Assembly: GCA_013398295.1 (NCBI GenBank)
Contig: VZSF01008207.1
Coordinates: forward strand, 620,621 to 684,620
DNA: 64,000 nucleotides
Origin: Chionis minor
Taxonomy: Eukaryota > Chordata > Aves > Charadriiformes > Chionididae
Direction of reading: 5' to 3'
This document shows positions 49,304 to 63,700 of this stretch, one piece after another. The notes below the pieces were generated by a model. That model ran no database searches. It saw nothing but the letters and a program-made list of their open reading frames with translations, and was not told the origin of the DNA. The number at the start of each line of letters is the position of its first letter. Positions within the stretch are counted from its first letter, which is position 1. The position numbers and the translations under genes are program-made.

Positions 49304-52300
49304 GGCTGTGTTAGACCAGGAGTGCTCACCTCTGTGCCCATTGCACTGCGCCTGTCCACACCTGTGTATGCAGCTCTGCTCCTGTCAAAATGCTTTGCTA
49401 CAGTTTACATGGGTTTAATGTGTTTCCTTGTGGTTTTGCACCATTTTATAAGCAATCCTCGTTAAGTAAATGCTCATAGATCCAAATGTCAGAAGAAAAA
49501 AGAATGAATTTATATTTGACTGCTGAAACATGTCCATGATTACTTGAAAGAGTTCTCAGAAGTTGTATGTAAAACTGCATCATGTCCTCTTCAGGTACAA
49601 GAAGGACTTTGAATACAGAGTGTACTCTTCTCATTTTCAAAGGTGAGCCCCTCTGTTCTGTAAATACAGCTTGTCTGCAGTAAAGCTGTCCTGCTGCAGG
49701 GCTCAGTGGGTAACTCCTGGCCCAACACATCAGGAGGATAGATTTTTTGTTTCATCATAGTCATTAAGAGGTATTTATGTTCCTCATATCGTGGGTGGAT
49801 ATGGGAATACAGGGAAAATTTCAAGCCCTTCTCTGTCACCGCAGCTTAAAGTTGCACCTGCTGGCCAATGCAATATAAACACAGGGAAAGTAGGACACTT
49901 GAATAGATGCACTGACATGAGCATGATTCCTCACGTGCTTAAAGATAAGTGTGCTCTGATGGTCTCAGAGAGGGAGAACATCATCTCACATAGATGTATT
50001 TCTCTGTTTACTTGTTCTGAGTTTAAGAGGCTGCAGTCTGCAGCGGCTGAAAATGAACAAAATGACTACTCCACAAGATAGAGATGCTGGGCCAGGGATT
50101 GCTGTATCTATGTATCTATCCCAAGCACAGAAAAATATCAGGGAGTTGTTATGTGATATGTTTTAAATGATCAACAAGATGGCTGCTGCAGTCATGCAAC
50201 TCCTATAATTATGATCAAGCAGCTCTCCGACATGCAGGCATCTAATTACAATGGAAACCACATGTAGATCAGCAAGACTTGGTCAGATTTTCCAGACTTG
50301 TCAGATTTTCCATTCAACTTTGGCTCTTTGTTCATTGCTGTGTGTTGGACCTTTGTCTGTTGTATCGTGTCCTTCTACCATTGAAATCAACCAAGTCATC
50401 ATTTTTCTGATGTTGAGTGATTTATTGAATGAGGCCTCAGCTACAGCCTGAGTTGTTATATTTTGCTTCCTTTGTTACTGGGACCTTTCCTGCTCTGTAA
50501 ACACATTTATACAATCACGGCATATACTACTATCTTGATTCTGAAATAGACAAAACAAATACAGCCTGTACAACACTTATTATTAGCCTAGCACTTTCAT
50601 TCAAATACGAGGGTTAACATTTCATATGTGTTTTCCAATCTTTTGCAGTGAGTCTTCTCCAGAAAGTGCCAGCTATAAGAGTGGCAACAGGAAAAAATGA
50701 ACTCATTTTTCCTTGTAAAGAGTAATCTCAAAGGACTGCATCACCTGACTATGGTCCTCATTTATATGGATTATAATAGCAAGGAGAGGAGTGCTGAATT
50801 ATTACAAGGAGTAATTCTGCTGTTAGTTCATTAGTGTTTTGAGCCAGAGATATAATATTTGCTTTCTTTCACTAAAATGCAACGATGACTGTTAGAAAAA
50901 AGAGTTCTGTTCATGTGTTTTTGAACATTCAAGGCACATCAGCTAATGCCTATGGGATGACATTTGTTCTTGTGTAAAGTACAAACACAACGTCTGCTCA
51001 CCAGTTACCCTCCAGGCTTACATGTTCCAAGAGGTACCTATGATTTTTACAGAGTTGCACAATAGTGGATAACAGCCATTAAGTAAATGACACTAACTGA
51101 AGACAGCATCTGTAAAGATCTCCATGAGCAAGTAAGTCACGATAATGACTTTTTTCCTGTACAAATGCAAATGACAGGCTTGTTGATCAACAAAATATTG
51201 CAAATGCCACAGGATTTGAAAGAATCTGCCATCTTTCAAAGCTATGCCCTCTGACAAAAAGGCATTACCTTAGTATTTCTTGTAGAAATGGACATAAAGG
51301 CAGAAATCTGTCATCCCTGTCTTAGAGACAGCTATTGTGTATGTGATCCAGGATGCCCCGTTTTGCTGCTCGCCCTCTTTCTCCCTCCCCTGCCCTGTGG
51401 TTGTGTGTGGCAGGCACAGGGAGGCACCACCGCAGCTGTTGCTAGTGGCAATGCTGCCATTAATCCTTCCCATGCGGTTTCTCCAGAGCCACCTCGGCAA
51501 GAGTTTGAAATGAATTTGTGACAGCAGCTAAGCGTCATGGTCGTCTAAGTTAAGTTAAGTGGATTTAAAGCAGGTGGTCTAAATCCTATACTGGGGACCA
51601 TGATGAAAGGAAACACCTTGGCAGATCTGTAGAGCTGTCTCAGTGATTGGCATCCTGAGGTATTACTGGTGTTGCAGCTTGCTAGGACCTGAAGTTTCAC
51701 GTCTTAACACGTATTTGAATAATTTTAGAGATCTGAGGGTTTGACAGTGCATACTATGAGCAGACAGTGGGAGAATCAGCTCCTAACCCACCAGTGATCC
51801 TGACCATTGATGATGGTGTGTTGCAAAGGACAGAGAAGACCTTTTCAAGGGAGACGCTTGTCTTATTTGCTGACAAAGTTGGAAGCTGCATGTTGAATGA
51901 GGGTGGACAGTTTAAAGACAGAAGTTTGTCTCTTTTGTAAACGGATGCATGCTGCTCAGGAGAGCTGCTGCTTCTATCTACATCACAGAATTAGCACAGT
52001 CAGATTGATAAATCTTACATAATGTTAAACTATTAAATGTTATACTTGTCATGTAGGCTCCCTCTCTTGCCTTGGAGAGAGAAAAAACTCTCCAGATAAT
52101 TATTTGTTCCAGCTGCCCAGGTGTAAAACAAGACTAATACTTCCCTAATTTCACTGGAGCACTCTGAAGGCTATTTTTTTCATGCAGAGAGAGGCTCCCA
52201 TGCACTTGTCATGAGCTCCATACATAAACCAATAAGAAAGGTAACAATTTAGTCTTCAGTCCTGACTTTGCAAGGCGGATTGGGCCATAGACTGAATTGC

Positions 52301-53733
52301 AGTAGAAAAAAGAAGTCATAGAGCAGCCCTTCAGATAATTGTCATTCTTTTTGTACATGAAATGAGGCAGGGCTTCCATAGGGAAGAAAGGAGTATGTGA
52401 CCAGGCACTACACATGCACACAGAAAAACTTCATTGGAGGCACACAGAAAACAACAGTTCTGTTATTTTATTGCACATAAGGAGTAATGTTGCAACCTCA
52501 GTTTTTCCCTCGCACCCTTTTTTAATATGAATATGTTATTTTTTCACTGCCTGTGTGTCTAGGAAGGCTTTAGTATCAAAGGCTACAGGCAGCAGTATGT
52601 GAGTTGTAACAACTCATTTAGTGGCTGATTTAACCATGTCAAAGATTGAAACTGATGTCATACTTTGAGTGTGGAAGTAAACACAGAGAAAATAAAAAAA
52701 GAGTGATTGAGAAATAGGCACAAGTACCTGGAATAAAGTATTCTACCAGTGACAAAAATTTCTAGTAGATTTGTAAACCTACAAGGAAGGCTGACAGGCA
52801 ACAAACTTGGAAAATATGAGAGGCATTAGGAAAGCATCAGTTCTCTTGTTAAGCCTAGTCCTGATCAAGCTTTTCCCGTGATACCAGTTTAAGGTTTACG
52901 CAACAAATCTGGAGTTACTTCATACCCTAGAAAAATTAATGTTCTGTGAAACTTGCTGTTGCTTTAGGATTTTCCTATTAAAGTGGCATAAAATGCTGTT
53001 ACATCATTTTAACAAAATGCACCAATGTTGGCCCAGTTTATTTTCAATATTTGTCACCAACTGTTTCTGCAAGTTATAGAAAAGGGAAATGATATTTTTT
53101 AAAACTGACACATTGAGTGTCTGGCAACTGTGTTTCTGAATGAACCCTGCCCTTCAGTTCCTGAGTGTGTCCATGAACAAGACACTTAGCATTTTGACAA
53201 AGCTTGGAAATTCACCTTCACCCATTTAGGAAAGGCTTGTGGCAAAAGAGGGGCATGTATTTATAAGCCCTTTGTTGTGTCCCTCTTGTGCATTGGTTTG
53301 AAAGTGCCTGAAGGATCTAATCCTACCGCTGGATTTTTGTAGGAGAATCAGTGAGCTTGTGGGAGAAATGGTACCGGTGGCTATCAGTGAGGTTGTGCAT
53401 GGTCCGTAGGATTCTGCAGGTCTGTTACCTGCTACAGAACTCTAATTAACCTGTGATTTGTCTTTTACGTGAAGAAATTTCTAGTCTGTTATTGACTCAT
53501 GTACAGGTATTCATCTGGTCTTGATGAAGGGCATTTTTAACAGAAGTCCTCTCAGTGCACACTGGCTATTTCAGTGTTTACAAATAGAATGGAACAGCTT
53601 GCTTTGAAAATGATTCTCAGGGCTTTTTTCTTAAGTGCTGATAGAAAGGAACCTGTTTGTCTTTACAGAGTTTATTACACTGTCTGAATGTACATACAGC
53701 CTAACTTGAGCCTATTCTGTCAAACTGGTAGGG

Positions 53734-53747
53734 TCGGTCATGACCGA
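53734..53747. promoter_or_regulatory. Palindrome resembling a nuclear-receptor inverted repeat
   Basis: tcggtcatgaccga is a perfect 14-bp palindrome. Its core GGTCATGACC is two half-sites inverted with no spacer, as in the synthetic thyroid-hormone element AGGTCATGACCT, with C/G in place of the outer A/T. It lies in otherwise AT-rich DNA. Function is not shown by sequence alone. Confidence 0.2.
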
Positions 53748-55860
53748 GTTAAACACATGCACTGGATCTACTGCACAAACATACTGCACCAACATACTGG
53801 ATGTTTAGCTTCTCTGTTGTTGTAACATAACCATTTTATCTGTGATGTTTGTTTCCCATGAAAATCTGAGAATATTGTTCACTGCGATGTTTTTAACCTC
53901 CTCAGTACCACCATTGCTCAACAAGGTTTCCCACTTAAAGGAGAAAAATGGATTTCAACAATAACAAGTACCACAACGTGTATTTTTAAGAGAGGATGTC
54001 TGACTTACAGTGTGAGCAAAGGATCTGAAAAGTGAATGTAATCCAGAGTTTGGAGTAATACTACTGCTGCTAAGCGTACTTATCTTTTCCTTACTGACAT
54101 CAGTAGCTCTCACAGTGTATTATCTCCCCTTGAATTCATGTCTGCTGGAGGTCCTGTCTTCTTGCCCATGGAGGGAGCTTGTGTAAAACTTCTTCCGTTG
54201 AAGGTCTTGAGGGTCAGGGAAAAGGTAACCCTGCTGGCATTCTTCTTTTAAAATATACAGAGTGTTTCTATTTTGTGCTTAACAGTGAAATTCATCTATG
54301 CCCAGCAGGTGGTGATGTCATTGCTTTCATAGTGACATCATTGCTTCTCTTCCCTGCATCCCCACTGATCACTGCAGGCAGGCATGATGGCGAGGTGGTG
54401 CAGCTGTGTAGGGGTCCTTCATCACTACTCTGAAAATGTAGCCTAGACTTTGCTGTATTGAGATGGTATGTCATTCTTCATTTTACACAACATATGTATC
54501 AAATACTGTCTCAGCCTGTATTTCAAATTACTATGCTGTCATCCTGGGCTCTGACACAAAGTCCAGTTATCAAAACTGTGTTTAAATCAGGCTCATGTTG
54601 AATAGATTTTACAGGCTGTTGCACACCTCATTTATTTAATTAAAAAATCTGGCCCATGTTACTCTTAATTCTTCTGTGCTTGTCATTTGTACCTAGCAGT
54701 CTTGTTGTTTTAGCTTCATCTGTCACAGATGCATTTTTCATGCAGTGATTCATCTAGACATGGTGTAATAACCTTGTCCACCATCTAGTTTTAGAATTTT
54801 TTCACTGGTTTTCAGTGGATTTTCCTGTTTTCTCCTTAAGATTCAGTGAATTCCAGAAATTGCACTATGCTATGCTTTTTGAGTCTGTCAACTCTCTATA
54901 CATTTTTCCCTTACTGCAGTAAAAATACTTGCTGGCATTTTTCTTTAGCTGCACTTTCATGAAGCCCAAAATATGCTATTTAAAAATTAGTCTGACCATC
55001 AAGACCTTTCATTTTTATTTAGATAAAGCCCCTCTTCATACCAAACACAGCCATTTTAACACTTTTCTGAAGGCTGGTTTGGGTTTTTGGCGGGTTTGGT
55101 TTCAGGTTTTTCCCTCATTTGCTGGTCTAATCTGCAGTGATTTTTTAGGAAGAAATAGGAAAGCTTTCAACCACTCCTAATCAGTCCCAACTGTATCTCC
55201 ATCCACCTTGCCAAGTACTATATTCCCTCCTGTACAGTGAAGAATCAGAAGCATGCACTCAAATTTTTAAAACAACCACTTTTTAAACAGTATGAGGTGA
55301 TATCAGATAGCTGGTTCTGTTCTCTCCCAAACAACTCTTGCTAGAACTGCTTTGTTTCCCTCAGGAGAAGTGGTACTGCACAAAGTTAAGGTGCAATGGC
55401 TCATGTCTTCCTCTAAGCAGTTTTATTGAACGAGAACACATAAGGGCTCTGTGTGGTTTCATACGTATCTGTGCATTATAAACAATGCATCTGGGCACCG
55501 CTTAAGTGAAAGAGCCAGATGAATCTGGGAGCAAACAGAACATCTGTCTATCAGTCCTCCGAATCAGCTCTGCCAACATTCCAGCAATGAAAAGCAGCTG
55601 CAAAACTTTACCAGACATTTACGTTAGACTAATACCTCTGGAACATGCAACCCAGTGATTGCATACCATCGTATTTGGCCCTAGTCATGGAGAAACATGG
55701 AGACAGAGGCCATCTGTATGAAGACAGTTTGGCCAATAGTTGGAAGCACATTTGAAACATTTGCCCCTGCCCACCACCCCCTCTTCCTTTTCAGGATCTC
55801 CAGATGGAGTACATCTTGGGCTTGGATTCCTTTTCTGTGGATTTGACTTTCACAAGCTAT

Positions 55861-55880
55861 ATTTTATTTTATTTTATTTT
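55861..55880 (+). repeat. (ATTTT)4 pentanucleotide repeat
   Basis: Four exact ATTTT units, preceded by one T. It is a simple microsatellite that may vary in length. Confidence 0.85.
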
Positions 55881-57706
55881 CAAGATTTGGACTCCTGATA
55901 ATTTCTTTTAAAAACAGGACCTTACTTGTGTGCTTTTCATAGCCCAAATGCCAGCTCTACTTTCAATTGACTGGGAAGTTTCACTTTTTTTAATGTGAAT
56001 CAAAGACTAGCTGTTCAGCTTTCGTTATTGATGTGATCCTTCAGCTTTGTTCTGCATCACAACTATGTTTCACGCTGAATCAAATTCGTTTTTATACTTG
56101 ACAACTGATAAATAAAAATTATAATTAAAAAAATTATTTCAAGGGAAATGATGTTTGGAGAAAGTGAAAAAACCAGTGTATTGGAAGCCAAATTCTTGGA
56201 AATAAAACTAGGGGACAGATAAAATTTAGGTGAAACAGAAATTATAAAGACAGCTTCTTCGCTGAATCAGGCAAGTGTCCAATTCGCTGTTTCCATGAAA
56301 CATGGTGCTGTGTTCACTTGTCACAGACAATTTGTAAATTCCAGCAGGTCTCCTGCTTAGTCCTACCATCACTCCAGCAGCTACCACATATTTGCTGTAT
56401 TTTTTTATATCACACTTAAAGAAATTAACACAGATTGCAGGCTGGCAGGAAAAAAATCCCTGGGGAGCTGCAAGTTTGTACCCTCTCCTGGGCAGATGAG
56501 TCAAATCCTGCCATCTCTCCCCTCTGGCACAGGCTTTTGGAAGAAAAACCTTTAGCCCACACCTGCTCAACAGGACATCTCTGCTGGAAATCTCTTTCAA
56601 GAAATCAACATGGATATGGAAATAGGAAATAATAACTCATTTCACTAAGACAAGAGTCCACCAGTTACTTTGTTTCAGTAGCCACTAAGCTAATTATTTG
56701 TAACAAATTGTGTAATAGTATATTTTGGGATCTTATGACGGTCCCATTTAGGTCTTGCACAGATCATTTTTTCTTGCAAAAGGTGATTGACACAATGTAA
56801 TCTGTAAAAAATATGAGGATGGCAAAACTTAAAGCTAAGCCCTAACCACAAAATGCCTGCAATGAAGTTTGCGGTAGCTATTCAGTCACATCAGAGCACC
56901 TGAAAATGACTTGTCATTTGCCTTTTGCTCTTTTATGGACATCATTATCATTTGCAGCATTTGATTGTTGCAACTCTGCAATTAATACATTCATTGACAT
57001 ATTTCTTCTTCCATTAGGAACACAAGTCTCAACTATGTCCATTCAGTTCCTTGCTCCTGAAATCAGCTCTGCTTCACTGCTCCAGGGAGCAATCCCTCAC
57101 CCAGAGGCCAAATGCTGCAGAGCAACTTCTGACCCTTCTGGAGCAGATTGGCCACTGTGTACTTCTCTGCCTGTGTTTCCTTTGGGACCCATACAGAGCA
57201 CATAAGAAGCGAATGTTAAAATTGCTTGTCGTTTTTCAGATCAGAATGCCAGAAGTGATGTCAGGGGTTTTTTTTTCCAGCCTTCTAGGATAGCGCTAGT
57301 GGTTGTAGGATGCTATGCTGGTTATATGCTGGCAACATATTGGTAGAGTACTGTGCAGGTACAGATGGGTTGGGACCTGACCAAGACACTCTCTGCACAC
57401 CTGACACAAAAGTGTTCGTAGTTTTGGTGGTAGCAAAACTGTAGTCAAGTCTAACTGATGAAACCCACTTCCCAACAGTTACGTGTTACAGATGCCTCTA
57501 ATTTCCTTCTCCTGCAGCTAGGGTTACAGTGGTTGTCCTACCAGTACAGATGCACTCTTTGGCTGCCTTGTGCTACCAAATGTGATTGATCTCATGTGAA
57601 AAGTTCAAATGCAACTGGACAGAGATAGAAGAAAGGCAGACAATTGCATAAACCTTGTTTTCATAGGAATCTATGAGGAAACCCTGGCAGTTGTTAGCAA
57701 AACCTT

Positions 57707-57733
57707 CCCCCCCCACCCCACCCCCACCCCCCC
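57707..57733 (-). other. C-tract; strong G-quadruplex potential on minus strand
   Basis: The plus strand reads C8-A-C4-A-C5-A-C7 without interruption. The minus strand therefore has four G-runs (7, 5, 4 and 8) with single-T loops, the arrangement that gives very stable parallel quadruplexes. The plus strand could form an i-motif. A 42-N gap starts 21 bases downstream. Confidence 0.7.
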
Positions 57734-57754
57734 AAGCTGATCAAAATATCCATA

Positions 57755-57796
57755 NNNNNNNNNNNNNNNNNNNNNNNNNNNNNNNNNNNNNNNNNN
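57755..57796. other. Assembly gap, 42 N
   Basis: A run of undetermined bases shortly after the C-tract. The flanks share only a short tccata word, too little to infer an overlap. Confidence 0.99.
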
Positions 57797-60700
57797 ATAG
57801 GATCCTACCAAAATTGTATCCATACATTGCAAAGAACACGATGACATTTACCTGTGCTACAGACATGGGATACACCAAAAGATGTATCATAGCTGGGTAC
57901 TGATTTACCAGGAGATACTTAAATGGCTCTGACTCTTTTCCCTATTCCCATTGTCATGGTGTCACTTATTTTCTCATACCAGGCTCCAGTGTCAGTGCCA
58001 CAGGATTTTATTAACCTCCTGTACTCTATCTCTGATCTGGAGTTGCACCCGTGTAAGAACTCAAAACACAAAAATGCTTTATTTTGCATCAATGGTACTT
58101 TTGAATGTTGTTTGTTGACCTGCTCCTTTTGCTTTGTGTTGCAAAGACCTGGGGATACTTGCCAGCTCCTGAGGTTCAGAATTCCTCCCACACCACCTTC
58201 AGCCTGCTGCAGTCAAGAGGGGAGGGAAAGCAGCTACTACTCAGCCACACAGCCATAAAGCAGAAAGCACAGCTTGTTTTTGAAACTACCTTCCCTACTT
58301 ATACAGGCTTTTCCTCTGCCTCCTCTGTCTTTTTTACACTCTGACTTTCACTCGAATTTTGTTTTCTAACCTTGTGCTTGTGTCCCCCTCTCCCAGAGTC
58401 TCCTGGCTTGTGCGAATGCAATCGATCTGGAAACTTGTGTATTCTTTCCCAGGGGAAACATACAGACTTTCTTTTTTAAATCTGCCTGGTGCATGGCTGC
58501 AAAAATCTTCCACTGTCATTTCATATTCTAGGAATGAAAAGAGGAAGGAAGGTTTTTGCAGCTTTCACTCCCAGTTTGTTGTGAAGGGGCTAAGAGAATA
58601 TTTTTGTCAGCCATCCACACTAGGTGGTATTTTTTTGTGACAATGCTAGGCACAGAACTCGTTAATTCATTTCTGTGTTCAATCATTAGACAGGTACTTC
58701 GAAATTTTAAGCTTGGGATTTGACAGTGTGCTGGAATGCTAGATGCATTTTGTTAAAATCATATGCTTTGCAATAAGGCAGTGTACATGTGATATTGCCT
58801 TGCATTTTTACTATCTCAGCCTTAAATAGCCATTCAAGCTCTTTATACTGGACAGTGCACTAACTTGGCAGTCTGAATTTCAGCTAGATCAAGTATGAGC
58901 AACAAAGTGCATTTCCTCAAGTCAGACTGAGCATATGATACAGATTTCTGCTAGATTCAGCCTGGGTCTGGGGGACAGATCTGGTCTACTATAAAGACTG
59001 ATGAGGCAAACATACTTTCCTGACATGTTTTTGAAAAAGTTTCAAATCGGAGAATTATCTCGGCTGTTTGCATCCTGTATTTTTTGCATTTTTGGTCTGG
59101 TTCCTATATGTTCCACAGTTCAACCCACTCTCGAGGAAATATGGTCTTCGTAGCATTCTGTAGAAATAGGGACGTTTGGCCACAGAATATTGATGTGATG
59201 TGATTCAGAATGTAATCAGATGTTGTGCTTTGGGTATCTCGAATAGAGCTTATTAGCAATTCATTGAGCAACTCTTTTTTCCTTTTTCATTTTTGTTTAT
59301 TTTTTGGTTTTGTTTTTGTTGGGTTTTCTGTGCTTTTGTGTTTTTTTTTCCCAAAAAACTCCAAACCCATTTGAAAGCAGATATGTTGGTACTGAATAGC
59401 CCGGCTGTAAATGTTTTGGAAAAAGCTTTCAAAATTTTGAGCACCATATTTTACCATTGTGATCCAGAAAACTTCATTTTTGGCATCATAGTGACTATTC
59501 TGATTTTTTTTCTCCCAAAAGTTTCAAGCACCAACTAAGAAAAAAAAGATTAAACAATCCCCCCCATTCTAATAAGTCAGAAACTACACAGTGTGGCTCA
59601 AGTTGACTTTTTTTCATTTTTGAAGTTGTTTTTTGTATTTCCAGACCATGTCTTGACACAGGACAGACAGAATTTTTTTAATATCAGAAATTCTTGTTGT
59701 GCAGGGAAAATACATCCTGCTGGTCCCAAGCTTGAGGATGATAGATTTCATTAGAAAATATTTTGTACTAAAATGTCCCTAAGAAATCACTCAAACCTAT
59801 TCAGTTCCTTAGTTGCCCCCTTCAGAATTTTTCATCACCAAGAGCTAATGGAATTAATTATGGGCCTTCTGTATGTGTGTCTTTGAGTAACTGTAGAGTA
59901 ATTCAACATTAGTCCTGGACTAAAACAGTGAACAAATCATCACAAAATCTCCTTGCACAATAAAAGCAATACTAGGAATTAAGACTAACTAAGGCTGGAG
60001 GGGGAGCTGGTCTTGCTATGAAACCAAAAAGGAAAATTAGCAAACTCTTCTCTAAAAACCCATCCTGTGATACAAAGCCCAGGCTCACTCAAGCATTAGA
60101 ACCAGCCTCACAGCCTCAAGGGCAGAAACCCATAAGCGTTGTGGGCATCACATAGTGTGAGCCATACATGTCTTTCCACTGCACAGTGCAGTCCTCTTCT
60201 GCATCTTGCTTCTTGCAGTGACAGAAGGGGTACTGCCCATGTTGTACATTTATACTCAGGAGTTTAGTAGGAGCTTAGAGAATGCCCTTAAATAATTTGT
60301 GTAGTAGATTTGGGGACACTAACATGGGATTACTGTTTCTGAGAGGTTCAAAGTGCCCCAAAAGTGCGCCACTGACAAATTCTACCCTCTCCTGCACTGG
60401 TGCCTGAGGGCTGCAGGAATGCAATGGTGATGGAGAGCTGGAGGATGAGTGAGGAAGCAATTTACCTGGCAATAAATCTCGTGTTTGCTAAGTATTAAGG
60501 GTAAGAAATCTACAACTCTATGAGGGAAAAAAAAATGTCCCATTAACTCTGCTGCCAGGGGAAATCAAATTTATATTCAACTGTAGGTGTTTTTTTAATC
60601 AATCTGTAATTCTAACTTCAACAAGTGCAGCCGAGTACGGTAACCTCAGCAGAATCTGCCCACTCTTCTCATTTCATCGGATATGTGGGACCATGTATGT

Positions 60701-63700
60701 GTGAGTGCAAGGGGACTGGAGACCCGTATGTGAGGAGATCCTCTTGGCAGCTAGCATCCTTCTTTGGGAAGGGATTCAAGGCAAATTCTTGATGCACTCT
60801 TAGGGATTAATGTAACAGAGCAGAATGGGAAACCATTAGATGGGATATAGATACAGTGGACTGTTGCGAGTGATGGATTGCTGATTTTTCCTGTAATTTG
60901 GCAGGCGATCACAGAGCCTTCTCTCAAAAGAGTTTACAAGTCGCAATATGCTGTGGAACATAGGTGTTCACACCGTGAGCTAGCATGTTCCCCCCTCATG
61001 CTTGAGTGGGAAAAAAAGAGAATTTGGTTTTGCCCCTCTTGTGTTATGTTGACACATTCAGGAGGTGGTGCCAGAAAGAAATACAGAAGTACAAATCTGA
61101 AGGAGAAACAGGCTGATTTGGTCTGTGCTGATCTCCATGTGGGGGCAGCTCAATGGCAGAAATGACATGAGTAGCTTAGGTGTCTCTTCACAACACCACT
61201 GTACGCAGCATGGACACGGTTTTTATCTTCTGTGCTCTGCAACCCTTTCTTCCACTACACACTGTGCAGTTAGGTATTTGTCCAGCATGGCACTCCTACC
61301 TACAGTGTTAAATGATCAGTGTGTTTTGTAAGGGATGCTAGCCATGGGAAGCAGGACAATCTACCTTCTCAAGCACAGAACACCAGAAGAGGTGGAGGAC
61401 TGAGAGGGCTGTAGCCCCTCAGCCCATTTCTGTTGGCTGGAACAGCATGTTTGCTCTTCTTCATGACACCGCTGGACCTGAGTTTCTGCAGTGTCTCAGG
61501 AACATGCTCCTGCCAAATCACTCTTACCTGAGTGGAGAGGTGGAAAAAGAGACCATGACTGCTGGCAGAAGTGTGAGGCCAGAAATCCAGTAAAGACTCC
61601 CTGCTGCAGATTGGATGAGGACTTGGGGTCCGCGTCCAAGCAGGAGGCAGCAAGAGGTAGAGGAGGAGTTGCCAGTGGAACCAAACACAGGCATCTCTGC
61701 TGCAGTGGGAGGAAACAATAGTGAGAGGAATGAAGTCGGTATAAGCCACTTCTTGATGCTTGCGAACCAGCTCTGGATTCTACAGAATCAGACCAAGTCA
61801 TTTCCAAAATGACCAAAACAGCTGTTTCCAGCATTCAGCATTTACCACTATTTCCCTGCATGGCCCTGGAGCTGCTTCCCCTCTGCCGCCCCTGCCCCGT
61901 CTTTAAGAATTTTAGTTGAAATTAGTGTTTTACAGCATTTTTTCTTCCAAGGTGATTGTGTTCCAGGTTAGCGCATCTTATTGCTGGTGTGTGGAGGAAT
62001 CAGGAGTGAGGTAAGGTCAGTCTGCGTTTCAAGGGGCAGGACTGACAGCAGTGTTTCTCTTTGGTCCCACTGGCACAGAACCAACTATTTTCCGTTAGAA
62101 ATAAGAGCCTGCCCAACACCTTATTCAAGATGGGACCGAGAACTGGGACCCTTCTGGGGGCCGCATGGAGGGTTATGGAGGATTGCAGGTTCATGGGCTA
62201 GGAGAATTACTTTGCTTTGCCTTCCTTCGTAAGATTTTGTTTCAATGAGAAATATTACCTTGAGCTAGTAATCTAAAGAGTTTGAGCCAGACTTGCAGCC
62301 TCCTGCTCCCCCAATGCCTGGGAGGGAAGTCTGTATACTGGAGTGTGCATGTCTGCAGGATCACATTGTGGGCAACAAACCATGCTGCAGCAAGAAGTCA
62401 TCTTCTAGCAAGGGTGCCTTGGGCAAGGAAGCCAGTCAGAGGTACAAGCACCACAGCTGCGGGCAGTTCTTTAGCCTTTCTTTTGCTTTGTGGCAAGAGA
62501 TTGCTTGTGGGTCATAGATCATGTACCCAAGATATAGGGACCCTGAGTGGGAGAGGGATCAGAGAACTGCATGGCTTGTAGATCCAGTTGGCATGGCAGG
62601 GAAGTGTGTGGCATCTGCCGGATGCCTCTTGCACAGTGGAATCTGTGGGTAATGGAGACAGAAAGGTTAGCTGGTCAAAAAGGTGTGTAGAATTTGACTG
62701 GTTTTCCTTCTGCTTCAAGTATAAAAAATGCAGTCGCCTTAATATTTTCTGATTGTCAAATTGCTAAAGATTTCTGCTTTTCTTTTTTTTTTTTTCTCTC
62801 CAGCTTTCCCTCAGATTAACTGATCTGTCAGGAATTCATATTCCTGTTTGTCTAAAATGAACCCCTTATCCTGCATAAGGATCTTTTCTCATTAGAAAGA
62901 TATCATCCAAGGCTGCTAGCATTTCAGATATTTTTCTTGTCATGAGTGAAATATTGCAGATGTCCTCTTGACCTCGCAGGGGAAAGTACTATCTTAATTG
63001 GGACATATATGCCGGTGGATTAAATAAGGAAGCACGTTAGTAGTCTAGCCCTTCACTGGGCCCACCTGATTTTTCTAGTCTGTGTAGAGACTGTGGCTGT
63101 GTTCTGCCCTGCAGCTACCCAGATTTCAGGTGCAGAGGCTCTGGGGGCGTGTTCTGGGCATGGAAGTCACATAACCCACATAGATGAAGGAGACGTTTGC
63201 GTCAGAGGACTGCCTGCTCTTGTATAGCCAAGACCTAACAGCATATATGGTGCAGGTAACCAAACTGAGTTGAGGAGTCCCTTTGACTGACAACCTAAAG
63301 TCATCTGCTCTCATTTATTCTGCAACGTGACCAGGTCCTCAACTGTGCTGAAGTAGAACAATTCCATCTGTGGTAAATGAGCTGGGGACTTGGTTTCACA
63401 TTACATGCATTTTAATGACTTTGCCACAGCATGTCTTGGCTTAAACCCACCAAGTCTTAAACATCTGAGAAGGGAGGTGAGACTGCAGACCTTTGACAGC
63501 AGACTTCCTCATTTGTCCTGTGCTCATCATATACACGGCTGGTATTATATGCTCTTATACCTCCAGTCAAGGAGTGCCTTCAGCAGTCCACATCTCATGT
63601 TCTCATTAACGGACAGTGAAGTGGTGGGATGGTTCAGCTGTGAGAAAAGAAAGCAGTTTTTCCCCTGAGACTGTGCCTCTTGTGAGTTACATAATATATT

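Larger units (their letters stand above)
44561..57706. other. AT-rich non-coding DNA
   Basis: No recognised gene or RNA. Noted structures are a 17-base A run (46705-46721), a 166-codon minus-strand frame (48803-49303), a 14-bp palindrome (53734-53747) and a short (ATTTT)n run (55861-55880). Other frames are under about 125 codons and show no family resemblance. Confidence 0.65.

Noticed and set aside
56226..56600. 124-codon minus-strand frame
   Set aside because: No family resemblance, within chance expectation.
61369..61834. Cluster of overlapping 65-126-codon frames on both strands
   Set aside because: Frames overlap in several registers and strands, the pattern of a locally stop-poor region rather than a gene.
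62774..62880. Possible exon after a strong T-rich acceptor ending at 62803
   Set aside because: Two frames stop within five codons and the third within about 20. There is no donor before the stop.
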